Assembly (NCBI RefSeq): GCF_041929235.1
Contig: NZ_JBHFNP010000361.1
Coordinates: 1 to 64,000 of the forward strand
Direction of reading: 5' to 3'
Length of the DNA: 64,000 nucleotides
DNA from: Microseira sp041929235
Lineage (GTDB): Bacteria; Cyanobacteriota; Cyanobacteriia; Cyanobacteriales; Aerosakkonemataceae
The position numbers were made by a program, and so were the translations under genes. The notes beneath the pieces were generated by a model. That model ran no database searches. It was not told the origin of the DNA and worked only from the letters and a program-made list of their open reading frames with translations. Below, in pieces: positions 26,019 to 35,968 of the stretch; position 1 is the first letter of the stretch, and every line of letters begins with the position of its first letter.

Positions 26019-27731
26019 CTATTTGGTTTTTTGCAATACCAAAACGTTTTTTTGTGTAAAAGGCATCCAGCTACTAAATGGATATCGTTTGATTTCTTGA
26101 TATCCGTTTATCGGTCTAAATGCCATCACGTAATCTTCATTTTTTCCTCCCCACAAGCAGGAAAAGTTGATATATTTATCCCGACTGATGCGTCTCTTAT
26201 GATTGCATAAATACCAGCCATTAAATTCAAATCCCCCGTTGATCCGCTCAGGCGCTATCTGAGATTCTTGCACCAAATTATTTAAGGCTTGCCACAATGC
26301 TCGGTTCGATGATAAGTAATCGTGAGTTGCTGGAATGGTGAATCCACTGCCGATTAACATCATTATCAAGACTAGAGGCATTAGCTTATAATTCATTATA
26401 TTTTGGCTATTGTTTGAGGTACAAACCAAAACCGTCACTATCAAGAACGGCAATAAAGCAATCACATAGCGGTCATAAAAACCCTGCCAGGATAACCCAA
26501 GCAACCCCAGAGGAAAGAAATAGATAACTACAACAGCAAGAACGAGCGTTGTTATCCACGTTTTGTCTCTGGTTTCAGCATTTGAATCTCCAGCAAAAAT
26601 TTGACCCACAGCCAAACATAAATACATCAGTAATAAAGCAGCACCAACTACCCCTATAACTGTTACGGCTATCCATACTCTGGGTGCTTGCGGTAGATAA
26701 CTGTTCATTAATCCTACAGGGCCAAGCCCAAAATCAATCAATATATTTCCCACAAACGGCATGATTAGCTTTCTGGAGATTAATACCTGAATCGTTACAA
26801 CGCAAAAAAATGATGCTGCTATCAGAAAAAACGTCCTTTGTCGATTAGATAAACTCTTGAATTTTTGCGAAAACGATACTATCAGTAATGGTAAGATAAA
26901 TAGACCTAAATAAATTAAAGAAAATAAGGTTATCTTGCTATAATTGATAAATATATTATAAAATCCTAAAGAAACTTCTTTAACTAAAGTATTGATTTGA
27001 TCGCCGTAAGAGTGGGGCGATCGCATAGTCAATTGCAGCCATTTTTGATAGGTGAATTGAATGGCAATACCACCTAATGTTGGTAAAAACCCTCTAACAA
27101 TATTTGATATATTGATTCCTTTTTTTACGATGTACGCGCAGCCAAATGCCATAGGAATCGCTAATCCTGCTTGCCTAGCTAGGATAGCAACAGCAGCCAT
27201 TAAAAAGCCAACAGTAATTTCAAGTTTTGATTCATATTTAAGCCCACGCAATAAAAAATATAACGATACAGTTGCAAAAGCGAAAAATGGAACATCATTC
27301 ATAAAAGTATTAGAGAGTTCAAAGTAGATGGGATTGATTGCTACCAGCAAAGCTCCCAGAAGAGAAATTTTATAACCTGACTTGACTTCTCTTAGCAGTC
27401 CATAAGTTGTCACCACACCAATTAAACCCAAAGTTAAAGTAGAAAATCGCAGTGCGGTGAAGGAAAATCCAAATGGCAAGCAAAATAATGCTCCCCAAAA
27501 AACCTGAGAAAATAGATTAGTAGCAGTCCAGTCGGCAAGTTGAAAATCTCCTTTTTCAATTAGAGACTGTACGGAACGCGCATAAGCCCAATCGTCATTC
27601 AGCGGAAAATCTCCGATAGGATTTACGAGGATTACCATAATAATCCAGATAGCAACAATGACCAAAACATTAATAATATCTGCTTTGGTCAGCGTCCTAA
27701 TATAATTAAAAGCCAAGAAGTTTTTATTCAT
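26019..27731 (-). CDS. GT39-like membrane glycosyltransferase
   Basis: 570 residues with roughly 12 transmembrane helices and a short soluble end. The first periplasmic loop is NPIGDFPLNDDWAYARSVQSL, in which the acidic N-D-D-W group takes the catalytic position of GT-C enzymes. It would move a sugar from a polyprenyl-phosphate carrier to the glycan. ATG 27731; the next gene starts 25 bases after its stop, so it is part of the same transcription unit. Confidence 0.8.
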   Translation of the reverse strand: MNKNFLAFNYIRTLTKADIINVLVIVAIWIIMVILVNPIGDFPLNDDWAYARSVQSLIEKGDFQLADWTATNLFSQVFWGALFCLPFGFSFTALRFSTLTLGLIGVVTTYGLLREVKSGYKISLLGALLVAINPIYFELSNTFMNDVPFFAFATVSLYFLLRGLKYESKLEITVGFLMAAVAILARQAGLAIPMAFGCAYIVKKGINISNIVRGFLPTLGGIAIQFTYQKWLQLTMRSPHSYGDQINTLVKEVSLGFYNIFINYSKITLFSLIYLGLFILPLLIVSFSQKFKSLSNRQRTFFLIAASFFCVVTIQVLISRKLIMPFVGNILIDFGLGPVGLMNSYLPQAPRVWIAVTVIGVVGAALLLMYLCLAVGQIFAGDSNAETRDKTWITTLVLAVVVIYFFPLGLLGLSWQGFYDRYVIALLPFLIVTVLVCTSNNSQNIMNYKLMPLVLIMMLIGSGFTIPATHDYLSSNRALWQALNNLVQESQIAPERINGGFEFNGWYLCNHKRRISRDKYINFSCLWGGKNEDYVMAFRPINGYQEIKRYPFSSWMPFTQKNVLVLQKTK

Positions 27732-27762
27732 TTGAATCTCTGGTAAAAGGTTTAGATAATTA

Positions 27763-29397
27763 TCAGCTTAATTCACTTTTTGGTGAAGGTTTACTTTTGA
27801 TTGAGTTTTTGTAATTTTCGATTAGAAATGTTCCGCAATATTTTTCAGAGTGCAAGACTCGCATCACATATTTGCGATTTAACTCGCCTTGCGTATTGGA
27901 ATCGCAGTTTACAATAACTTCACCAGCCCGAAAAACTTGAGCCGATGGTTCTTCCCATTTAACTTCAAGCGGATATTGGCTGTTTAAATTTGCAACTTGA
28001 GTATAGAAAAGCAATGGAAGATTGTAACTAATACTATTTACTACCAGCAACTTATTATTTTTAACATCAATACGAGTGATTGCGAGTTGTTTAAAATATT
28101 TACTATAATCAAGTGCTAAAAATGATATAGCGGCATCGTTCTCGCGGAAGGGAACTCTGTTTATAGTAATTTCTAGAATGACGTTGTTTAAAAACGGCAG
28201 GATAAAAATACTAATAATCAGCAACATATAAGCCAACTGACGTTTAATCAAATCATCATATTTTTTAAATTTGAACCAACTTTTATAACAATAATCTGCA
28301 ACTAACTTAACAACCATAGAAACTCCTAAGCCTGTAGTTAAAGCAGCGATAGGATACAGGGGAGCATCATACCAATTAAACTTTGATTTTGCATAAGAGA
28401 TGATTAGAAAATAGGTGCCTAAATAGATGAAGCTAAATAAACTAAATTTTTGTGCTGCCTTGTCTTCACTTAAACTAGCGATCGCCAAGCAGAATGGAAA
28501 TAAGTAAATCCAAGGGACAAATCTGTATGACAGTATATTAACTAAATAGTAAGAAAAGCCTCTAGGAGTCCCGCCTGGAACTATATCTCCATATCTACCT
28601 GTAATTTCATTAACCATAACTGCTGACAAAAAACCCGGTTTATAGCTCTCCCTTACTAGATAATAACCTATGGTTAATACCATAAAAATAATGGCTGAGT
28701 AATAAACTTGAGGAGACAGTAGCAGTTTTCTGACCTGTTTTTGCCATGCTGCATATATCAAAAGTCCAGGTACAGCGAGAATACCAGCTATTCCTTTAGT
28801 CCACACAGCAAGAACTAGGGCAAATGTTATTACAGTTGCATAAAAATTTTTATTTTTTTCTGCTGAATGCAAGTACATAAAATAGGCAAGAGAATAAATA
28901 GTTATCCAAAGTACAAGCAGTGCATCATAATCACCGTTTCTAGCTACATGTTCTCCTGTAAATCCAATAGAGGTTATTAAGACAAAACACCCCATTAAAG
29001 CAGCTTTAAAATCCTGTAGATATTTTATACCAAAAATATAAATTATAATAACTGTAATCAACGCTGAAATTGCCGAAGGTAATCGCAGGGCAAATTCGTT
29101 ATAACCGAAAAATTTCATGCAGCCTGCAATTAGCCAAATAGCTAGGTTTGGCTTAGTATTAATTAGGTCAGGCTTGCCATCAAGATATTTAACTATCCAG
29201 TCGCCATTCAGCGTCATTTCTAATGCATTTACTGCTAGGCTTGATTCATCCCATTGGCGAATAGGGCCTTCACCAAGACGCCAAAAGAATACCAAATAGC
29301 ACGCGATCAAAATCATCAAAATAGCAACTTTGTATCTGTAACCATATAGCAATTGTAAAATTTTTATAAAATTGTTTTCAATCCGCTCTTGATTCAT
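27763..29397 (-). CDS. GT39/ArnT-like membrane glycosyltransferase
   Basis: 544 residues. The loop after helix 1 is GEGPIRQWDESSLAVNALEM; the D-E-S-x-L-A arrangement is the classical ArnT/PMT catalytic loop. DLINTKPNLAIWL and GYNEFALRLPSA follow, as in ArnT relatives. About 10 helices precede a soluble C-terminal part. ATG 29397 has GGGAGA seven to nine bases upstream. This one is the clearest GT39 member in the locus. Confidence 0.87.
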   Translation of the reverse strand: MNQERIENNFIKILQLLYGYRYKVAILMILIACYLVFFWRLGEGPIRQWDESSLAVNALEMTLNGDWIVKYLDGKPDLINTKPNLAIWLIAGCMKFFGYNEFALRLPSAISALITVIIIYIFGIKYLQDFKAALMGCFVLITSIGFTGEHVARNGDYDALLVLWITIYSLAYFMYLHSAEKNKNFYATVITFALVLAVWTKGIAGILAVPGLLIYAAWQKQVRKLLLSPQVYYSAIIFMVLTIGYYLVRESYKPGFLSAVMVNEITGRYGDIVPGGTPRGFSYYLVNILSYRFVPWIYLFPFCLAIASLSEDKAAQKFSLFSFIYLGTYFLIISYAKSKFNWYDAPLYPIAALTTGLGVSMVVKLVADYCYKSWFKFKKYDDLIKRQLAYMLLIISIFILPFLNNVILEITINRVPFRENDAAISFLALDYSKYFKQLAITRIDVKNNKLLVVNSISYNLPLLFYTQVANLNSQYPLEVKWEEPSAQVFRAGEVIVNCDSNTQGELNRKYVMRVLHSEKYCGTFLIENYKNSIKSKPSPKSELS

Positions 29398-29458
29398 ATT
29401 TCTCCCGGTGTTAATGGTTACGATAAAACTTATAAAAGCAAAAAACGCAACTTATTAT

Positions 29459-30469
29459 TTAATATCGTATACCACCATCTCCTGGTAGTTTAGGTTTAGC
29501 AGTTATGGCAATCTGCAATTCATTTTTATCTTCAAAGCCTTCTCGATCTTTAACTATATATAGAGGACGTTGTTTGACCTCATCAAAAATTCGTCCTAAA
29601 TATTCACCAAAAACTCCTAAAGTGAAAAGTTGAACTCCACCAATAAACAAAATTGCTAGAATCAAGGTAGTAAATCCGGGAACATCTTGAGGAGCAAGAC
29701 CAAAAATTTTCCGGTTTAGCATCCGGTGTACAAGATAAAACACAATGCCTGAAAATGACAAGAAACAGACAATTAAGCCAAAAGCTCCTGTCAGTTGTAA
29801 GGGTCGGTAGGAAAAGTTAATAATACCATCAAGGGCAAGACGTAAAAGTTTTCGGAATGTGTATTTAACATCTCCAGCCAAACGTCTATCTCGCTCGTAA
29901 GGAATGCCAATTTGTCGATAACCTATCCACGAACGCAATCCCCTGACAAAACGATTTCGTTCGGGCATACTATTTAAACAATCTACTATAGTTCTATCCA
30001 TGACGCAAAAATCTCCTGAATCAAGGGGAATCTCAATTGATGAACACCATGCTAATAGGCGATAAAAGAGATAGTATGCAGATCGTTTAAAGATATTTTC
30101 TTTTCTCTTAGTGCGGATACCATAAACGACCTGATAACCTTGACGCCATTGATGGAGGAAGCGATGAAGTTCTTCAGGAGGATCTTGCAAATCGGCATCC
30201 ATCACAGCTACCACATCACCTGATACATAGCGAAGACCTGCACTGACAGCTGTCTGATGACCAAAATTACGGGAAAAGCTAATGAACTTGAAACGAGAGT
30301 CTTTGCTATGCAGTTCTCGTAAAAGAGAAAGGGTTCTATCACTACTACCATCGTCTACCAGGATAACTTCAAAAGGGGAATCCCAAGTAGGGGAAGCAGC
30401 AACAAGACGCTCGTAGAGTTTGGGAATATTCTCTTGTTCATTAAAGACTGGTATGACGATTGACAACAT
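29459..30469 (-). CDS. Polyprenyl-phosphate glycosyltransferase (GtrB/ArnC/DPM1-like GT2)
   Basis: 336 residues: LSIVIPVFNEQENIPKLYER, LVDDGSSDRT, NFGHQTAVSAGLRYVSGD, MDADLQDPPEE (metal site), then two transmembrane helices in the last 110 residues (FGLIVCFLSFSGIVFYLVHR and LILAILFIGGVQLF) and the GEYLGRIFDEVKQRPLYIV signature. Such enzymes load a hexose or aminoarabinose onto undecaprenyl phosphate at the inner leaflet, producing the donor for GT39/GtrC-type enzymes. Its neighbours on both sides are such membrane enzymes. Confidence 0.92.
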   Translation of the reverse strand: MLSIVIPVFNEQENIPKLYERLVAASPTWDSPFEVILVDDGSSDRTLSLLRELHSKDSRFKFISFSRNFGHQTAVSAGLRYVSGDVVAVMDADLQDPPEELHRFLHQWRQGYQVVYGIRTKRKENIFKRSAYYLFYRLLAWCSSIEIPLDSGDFCVMDRTIVDCLNSMPERNRFVRGLRSWIGYRQIGIPYERDRRLAGDVKYTFRKLLRLALDGIINFSYRPLQLTGAFGLIVCFLSFSGIVFYLVHRMLNRKIFGLAPQDVPGFTTLILAILFIGGVQLFTLGVFGEYLGRIFDEVKQRPLYIVKDREGFEDKNELQIAITAKPKLPGDGGIRY

Positions 30470-30514
30470 AATAAATTTAAAGCTCCCAAAGGTTAAGGTA
30501 AATGCCTGAGCAAC

Positions 30515-32098
30515 TTATTTTTTACGTTTTACAATAAATAATTCCAGAGGACTCCATGCACCTTGATCGGCAATTACTAAGGATTTTACTTCATATTTAG
30601 GGTTATTTTTAATTTTCCATTCAAACCATTTTTGATCTGTTTCATTTAAAACTAAGAAACGATCGTATTTTTTAAGAAACTCTTGGCTCTGAATAGTATT
30701 AATAACAGGATACTGACGTTTGAGGGCTGACAAATGGGTATAATCGCCAGTTGCAAATGCACTGTCTGTATTCTTTAAGGCAGTTTCCCAATCTAAGATG
30801 TGAAAATATCTGTTGGGATGGGAAGAATAATGAACCCGAGGTAGGAAGTCATGTCCAGCTTCCATAGCAATCGGTAATTCAGTATATCCATAGCTAGCAT
30901 CATTAATTCCAGGTTTTGGCGAAGAATGCCCTAATTTTTTAGCATGATAAATTGGATGAATAATCAGAAGTGCAGTTAAAATAAAAAAAATTAATTTATT
31001 TTTACATGTAAATAAATTATTCCAGCTTAACTTTTCCTCTTGTCTATGCAAAGTGAAATTCGGGAACAGCCTGGAGGATAGATATGCTAATAAAATGGGC
31101 CAACCGATTGCAATAGTAGGGATGATATACCGATCGTTTAGCATGGGCTTTATAGTTAGAGTAATCGCCCAAGCTAAAACAGGAACTCCTATAAAAGTAC
31201 CAGCTAATATTAGAAGAGAGATTTCAGCAACTCCCTTGGATGTCGCCAAATTTTTTGGTTCTGAGTCGTGGCTGATATAGAAAAATACTGAAAGCAATAT
31301 TAAAGCGAAGATAAAAAATGAAAATTTATTTGACAATACAAAATAATTAATAAAAGTTATGACATCGATAACAGAGAACCATTTGGCCTGATTATTTGAT
31401 TGATTAATCAGAGTAGGAATCAAAGGCAGCAAAAATAGCCAACCTAATATCACAGACAAATAAAGATTTTTTCGTATAATTTTAAAGTATCTGTCACGCA
31501 GGATAAAAGCAGCAAGAATAGCTCCACTGTAGAAAAGTCCATAGAGATGGGTTACAACAATAGCGCCATGAATCAAGCTGTTTGCAACAAGAAGCTTCCG
31601 CGAGCATTTTTCTTGTCTGTTGATGGTATCAAATGCTAGCAAGGCCAAAGCGCAAACAGCGGAGAATAACCCATACATTCTGACTTCAACATTATGATAT
31701 AAAATCAAATCTGAAAAACTAAATACACTTAAAGTTGCAATGGAAGCTAACCAGAAGTTATAGGTACGCCGTAGGACGATCCAAACCAGTGTCAACGTCA
31801 CGCATATCGCTAAGCTAGAGAACAGGCGCAGCGACAAGTCTGTGTTACCAAACACTTTAGCCCAGAACCATCCAAGTATGAAGTATAAAGGAGGCGATTG
31901 ATTGAAGGTGTCCCCCCAAGCAGTCATCAGGTGTGGTAAGGATGGATCGGTAAGTAAGTAGTAGGATAACAGTTCATCGTTCCAAAAATACTTTTTAGGA
32001 GAAGCGATCGCGCAGCTAATGAGGAGGGATACACTAGCAAGTAGGGGAACTAGATATTCCCACTTATTCAGTTTTGAAACCTGATTTTCGAGATTCAT
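30515..32098 (-). CDS. GT39-like membrane glycosyltransferase
   Basis: 527 residues, multi-spanning, with the first loop CAIASPKKYFWNDELLSYYLL (acidic D-E pair) and LFNQSPP-like/YFILGWFWAKVFG segments. It is a clear paralogue of the protein at 33786-35438 (FWNDELYSYYLL, NVEVRMYGLF versus NAEARMYGLF). A methyltransferase-GT2 fusion lies between the two copies. The soluble C-terminus (about 150 residues) is less conserved. ATG 32098. Confidence 0.8.
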   Translation of the reverse strand: MNLENQVSKLNKWEYLVPLLASVSLLISCAIASPKKYFWNDELLSYYLLTDPSLPHLMTAWGDTFNQSPPLYFILGWFWAKVFGNTDLSLRLFSSLAICVTLTLVWIVLRRTYNFWLASIATLSVFSFSDLILYHNVEVRMYGLFSAVCALALLAFDTINRQEKCSRKLLVANSLIHGAIVVTHLYGLFYSGAILAAFILRDRYFKIIRKNLYLSVILGWLFLLPLIPTLINQSNNQAKWFSVIDVITFINYFVLSNKFSFFIFALILLSVFFYISHDSEPKNLATSKGVAEISLLILAGTFIGVPVLAWAITLTIKPMLNDRYIIPTIAIGWPILLAYLSSRLFPNFTLHRQEEKLSWNNLFTCKNKLIFFILTALLIIHPIYHAKKLGHSSPKPGINDASYGYTELPIAMEAGHDFLPRVHYSSHPNRYFHILDWETALKNTDSAFATGDYTHLSALKRQYPVINTIQSQEFLKKYDRFLVLNETDQKWFEWKIKNNPKYEVKSLVIADQGAWSPLELFIVKRKK

Positions 32099-32184
32099 AA
32101 ATAATCACCTTATGGAGGGTAGATGCAGCCCTAATTTTTTGAGCAAAAAAGTAAATGTTTGCAGCAAAGAAATGTCCTCCCCCA

Positions 32185-33732
32185 TCACAGCTGCTTATGT
32201 GGCGCTAGGGATTTTTTACCTTTAGGGTAGTATCCAATCCCAAAGACAGTTTTGAGCCACAGTCGAAATAAAACCTGCCAATAGCCACCACCAACCTTAA
32301 CTAAACGGAACGAAGATACGCCCATATCTGGAGTTCGATTGATCCAAGAGATCGGCACTTCTTTTACCGAGTAACCCATTAAAAGAGGCTGAAGTCCTGT
32401 TTCGGCATTGACAGCAAAACCGGGCTGGGTTAATTGAATATTCTCCACCACTTCTCGACGCATGAGCTTCAGGTTATTGGTCAAGTCTCGAAAAGAACGA
32501 AGGAACAGAATTTGAGCCAAGGCATGAAATCCGCGATTGACCACGATTTTTGGCAATGGATAATTGAGCAGCACGCTATGGCGAGAAAAACGGCTGCCAA
32601 CAACGACATCGTATCCTTCTGCCGCCGCATCAAACAGGTCCCGTATTTCCGGTAAGAGGTGCTGGAAGTCGCAATCCATTGACAATATGTATTTGCCTGT
32701 GGCGACTCGATAGCCATCTGCGATCGCTCTACCTACACCATTTGGCGGCGTCCGAAACACAGGTTTAATTATCGGATCTTGATCGGCTAATCTTTCAATC
32801 ACCTCACGAGTGCTGTCGCGGCTATTATCATCAACGGGGATAATTTCGTGGAGATATTCGCCAAAAAATCCCTTCAATCGAGTAACCAAAGGTTCGATAT
32901 TCATTTCCTCGTTGTGACAAGGAATTACAACAGAAATAGCTCCCCGCAATTGCTCGTGTTCGCATAAGGAAATTTGGGGTCGCTCAACCACACGGGGTGG
33001 CTTTTGAGCATGGATCAGAATCGAGCCTGCTAAGGTTTTGATCCCGGAGGCATTTTCCAGGATAATTGAAAGGTTCCGCAACAACCACACCATTTGGCGC
33101 GTCAGCGGTGCATAGACAAAGTCATTGAAGACGGCAAAATTTCTGATGAAGCCAATCTCAGAAATTAACTCGTAAAGTTCAGGACGATTCAGCAGTCGCC
33201 GGGGATCTTTTTGTCCGAAAAATTGCGAAATGAATCGGCGGACTTTCAGCACGATATTCCAGGGGTTGCTCTCGTAAAAAATCACTTGACCACCGGGTTT
33301 GAGCAATTCGTAAACGTTCTGGAGAACCCAGGCAGAATTGCGTTTATCTAAAAGATCCATCGCGACTATAAAGTCAAAACTTCTCCCGTCTAATGGGCCC
33401 GGAATCGAGGAAGCGTGGAGGAACTCTACGGATGAAGGCAAATCTTCTGGCCTGGAATTATCGGGATTGAAGGTTACCGCAGTAATAGGATTTTCCCCGC
33501 GAGAAACATGGAGTAGTTGTCGAGTAAAAAGACCCTGACCGCAGCCTAGTTCTAAAATTGTCTGGTTCGGCAGCAGATGAACCATATGCCGGAAGCTTTG
33601 CGCTCTCCAAAGCAACCTATCCTTCAGAATTGGATCTCGTCTTTTCCAATAGCGATCGCGATACTGTTCGCGGATTCCCAGAATGTTGGTTGCTTGAGTA
33701 TTTTGTTCCGCAATCATCAATTTTTTGCTCAT
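32185..33732 (-). CDS. Fusion: class I methyltransferase + DPM1-like GT2
   Basis: Residues 45-240 form a SAM methyltransferase (TILELGCGQGLFTRQLL is motif I; FDFIVAMDLLDKR; ELLKPGGQVIFYESNPWNIV). Residues 265-515 form a dolichol-phosphate-mannose-synthase-like GT2 (ISVVIPCHNEEMNIEPLV, PVDDNSRDSTREVI, GRAIADGYRVATGKYIL, MDCDFQHLLPEI). There is no membrane segment at the end, unlike the GtrB-type protein at 29459. It would couple polyprenyl-phosphate sugar synthesis with methyl transfer; that link is inferred from the fusion. ATG 33732. Confidence 0.88.
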   Translation of the reverse strand: MSKKLMIAEQNTQATNILGIREQYRDRYWKRRDPILKDRLLWRAQSFRHMVHLLPNQTILELGCGQGLFTRQLLHVSRGENPITAVTFNPDNSRPEDLPSSVEFLHASSIPGPLDGRSFDFIVAMDLLDKRNSAWVLQNVYELLKPGGQVIFYESNPWNIVLKVRRFISQFFGQKDPRRLLNRPELYELISEIGFIRNFAVFNDFVYAPLTRQMVWLLRNLSIILENASGIKTLAGSILIHAQKPPRVVERPQISLCEHEQLRGAISVVIPCHNEEMNIEPLVTRLKGFFGEYLHEIIPVDDNSRDSTREVIERLADQDPIIKPVFRTPPNGVGRAIADGYRVATGKYILSMDCDFQHLLPEIRDLFDAAAEGYDVVVGSRFSRHSVLLNYPLPKIVVNRGFHALAQILFLRSFRDLTNNLKLMRREVVENIQLTQPGFAVNAETGLQPLLMGYSVKEVPISWINRTPDMGVSSFRLVKVGGGYWQVLFRLWLKTVFGIGYYPKGKKSLAPHKQL

Positions 33733-33785
33733 ATTGCTTGCCTTTCACTCGTCGGTTAATTTGCATCAATTCTACTTGCTTGTTT

Positions 33786-35438
33786 CTATTGCTTTTTTAC
33801 TAGCAATAGTTTTCTGTCCTCAACCTGACCAATAACTGTCAGTTTGTATTTAGGATTGCTGATAATTCTCATTTCCAACCATTTTGGACAGCTAATATTA
33901 TCCCATTGGGGATCTAAGGTACATTTTTTCTCATAATCTAAATCATCTAGCACTAAAAATCGAGTGTATCTATTTAAGAAATCTTCACTTTTTATCACAT
34001 GCTTAAACAATTCAGGGTAGTTACGTTTTAGCGCCTCCATATGTTTATATTCCTGGGTCGTAAATAATCCGCTTGAATTATCTACAGCAGCCTGCCAATC
34101 TAAAATAAAGAAATATCTATTCCGCTCAGGAGAGTAATGTAAGCGCTTGAGGAAATTATGGGAAAATTGCACAACAATCGGTAAATCTTTGTAGCCATAT
34201 TTGTTATCGTTTAATCCTGGAATAGTTTCTTTTGGTAAACTGTTTGCGTATCTAATAGGGTAAACAACAATAATTGTCGCGAGCAATAATAAGAATATCT
34301 CTTTTTGAGATTTTATTAAAAATCTGAATAAAATAAACTTGCTATAAATAAACTGCTTAAAACTAGGGAAACCAACAATCCGTGAAGTGAAACCAGCTAA
34401 TAATATTGACCAGCTTATAACAGTAGGAATCATGTACCTGTCTATAAATATAGGTTTGACAAGCCATGAAATAATCCAGATTAAAACAGGAACTAATAGA
34501 AAAGCATAGGTAAATATGAGAAGATATTTTTCGTGTTTGAGGTTCTGTTGATTCTGTATATTTGGCCTAGCAGCTTGAGTTTCATCATTTTTGGTTAAAA
34601 TAATTTGCAGTGCAAAAAATAAAATTAAAAGTGGTAAAACAAGAATTTTGATATAAGATGAGGGTGAAAAAATCAGTAAATCAATTAAATCTTGAAGCAA
34701 AGGAATCGGAATCCATGTACGGGGATTGCCAGCATCAGCCTGGTTAAGAAAAGAGGGAATGTATAGAATCAGTGAAAGCCAACTTAAAACGATAGACAGG
34801 TAAAGTTTAGGTCTGAATATCTTAAAGTATCTGTCTATAACTATGTGGGAACAAACAATTGCTCCACTGTAGAACAGCCCAAAAAGATGCGTCTGAACCA
34901 TAGCAGCATGGATAAAAGCATTTGAACAAATTATCCAGCTTGAAGATTTTGAACTGCTGTTATTGATATCGAATAGAAGTAAAGCAAATGAGCAAATAGC
35001 CATGAATAATCCATACATTCTGGCTTCGGCATTCTGAGATAGGATAAGCTCTGAAGTACAAAATACCGATAAAGTTCCAATAGAAGCTGACCAGAAATTA
35101 TAAGTCCGACGTAATGTTACCCAAACAGTTACGCATGCCATACACATGCCTAAAGAAGAAAATAACCGAAGTGATAGCTCAGTCGAACCAAATGCTCTCG
35201 CCCAAAGCCATCCTAAAATGAAATATAGAGGCGGTGTGTTATTGATTTTGTCGTGAAAAGCACCCAACATATGGGTAAAAGATGGGTCAGCAAGCAAGTA
35301 ATAAGAATAAAGCTCATCATTCCAAAAAAACTTTTTTTCAGAAACGAGAATACAGGAAATTAGCAGGGATGCAACAGCAAGAGCAGGGACTACATACTCC
35401 CACTTATTGGGTATTAAAAGCTGCTTGGTAAAAGTCAT
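33786..35438 (-). CDS. GT39-like membrane glycosyltransferase
   Basis: 550 residues, about 11 helices, first loop VSEKKFFWNDELYSYYLLAD. It is a paralogue of 30515-32098; the two share order of motifs and length and bracket the methyltransferase-GT2 fusion. It is encoded upstream of that fusion and downstream of gtrA, so a GtrA/GtrB/GtrC-like trio (flippase, carrier-loading enzyme, periplasmic transferase) is encoded in sequence. ATG 35438. Confidence 0.8.
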   Translation of the reverse strand: MTFTKQLLIPNKWEYVVPALAVASLLISCILVSEKKFFWNDELYSYYLLADPSFTHMLGAFHDKINNTPPLYFILGWLWARAFGSTELSLRLFSSLGMCMACVTVWVTLRRTYNFWSASIGTLSVFCTSELILSQNAEARMYGLFMAICSFALLLFDINNSSSKSSSWIICSNAFIHAAMVQTHLFGLFYSGAIVCSHIVIDRYFKIFRPKLYLSIVLSWLSLILYIPSFLNQADAGNPRTWIPIPLLQDLIDLLIFSPSSYIKILVLPLLILFFALQIILTKNDETQAARPNIQNQQNLKHEKYLLIFTYAFLLVPVLIWIISWLVKPIFIDRYMIPTVISWSILLAGFTSRIVGFPSFKQFIYSKFILFRFLIKSQKEIFLLLLATIIVVYPIRYANSLPKETIPGLNDNKYGYKDLPIVVQFSHNFLKRLHYSPERNRYFFILDWQAAVDNSSGLFTTQEYKHMEALKRNYPELFKHVIKSEDFLNRYTRFLVLDDLDYEKKCTLDPQWDNISCPKWLEMRIISNPKYKLTVIGQVEDRKLLLVKKQ

Positions 35439-35490
35439 TGCGATCGCATCCTATTCTATGCTGTTAACCAAATTGAATTCGTGCTATTTG

Positions 35491-35907
35491 TTACTTAGTT
35501 TTAAACACTAATCGGTCGCTCATTACATAGTTCATAGCAGAGCCAATTACTATTCCCACTAGGGTGTTAATTAAATAATTAACACCTAACCAATTTAAAA
35601 GAGGAAACAAAATTAAACTCCGCATTGCTACAACAGAACCACAGGATAACTGGTAGAGAGGAATCTCTCGCCACAAAACTTCTTTAAATTTCCATTGACT
35701 TTTTGACCAAACCCAAGTCCGATAAACGAAAAAACTAAACAGCAGCGACACTTCAATTGCTATGACGTTGGCAATGTTATGCAGTACAGGTTGATCGAGC
35801 TTGAAAGACTTGATGATGACATCGATCGCTAAAATATTAAATGCTGCTGTCACAACCCCGCAGATCAGGAACCGGACTATTTTATTTTGTGATAATTTGG
35901 CTAACAT
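35491..35907 (-). CDS. GtrA family membrane protein
   Basis: About 138 residues with four hydrophobic helices in the GtrA pattern: VRFLICGVVTAAFNILAIDV, VIAIEVSLLFSFFVYRTWVW, LSCGSVVAMRSLILFPLLNWLG and TLVGIVIGSAMNYVMSDRLVFK. The final helix plus NY-x3-DR-x-VFK is the family hallmark. GtrA proteins are thought to flip polyprenyl-phosphate-linked sugars. A TTG start at 35931 would add eight residues; ATG 35907 is preferred. Confidence 0.9.
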   Translation of the reverse strand: MLAKLSQNKIVRFLICGVVTAAFNILAIDVIIKSFKLDQPVLHNIANVIAIEVSLLFSFFVYRTWVWSKSQWKFKEVLWREIPLYQLSCGSVVAMRSLILFPLLNWLGVNYLINTLVGIVIGSAMNYVMSDRLVFKTK

Positions 35908-35968
35908 GTTTGGGAAACTCTTCAAAGACAAATGGCGAGAAATCAGATCCTAGAAACTTCATCCGTCT

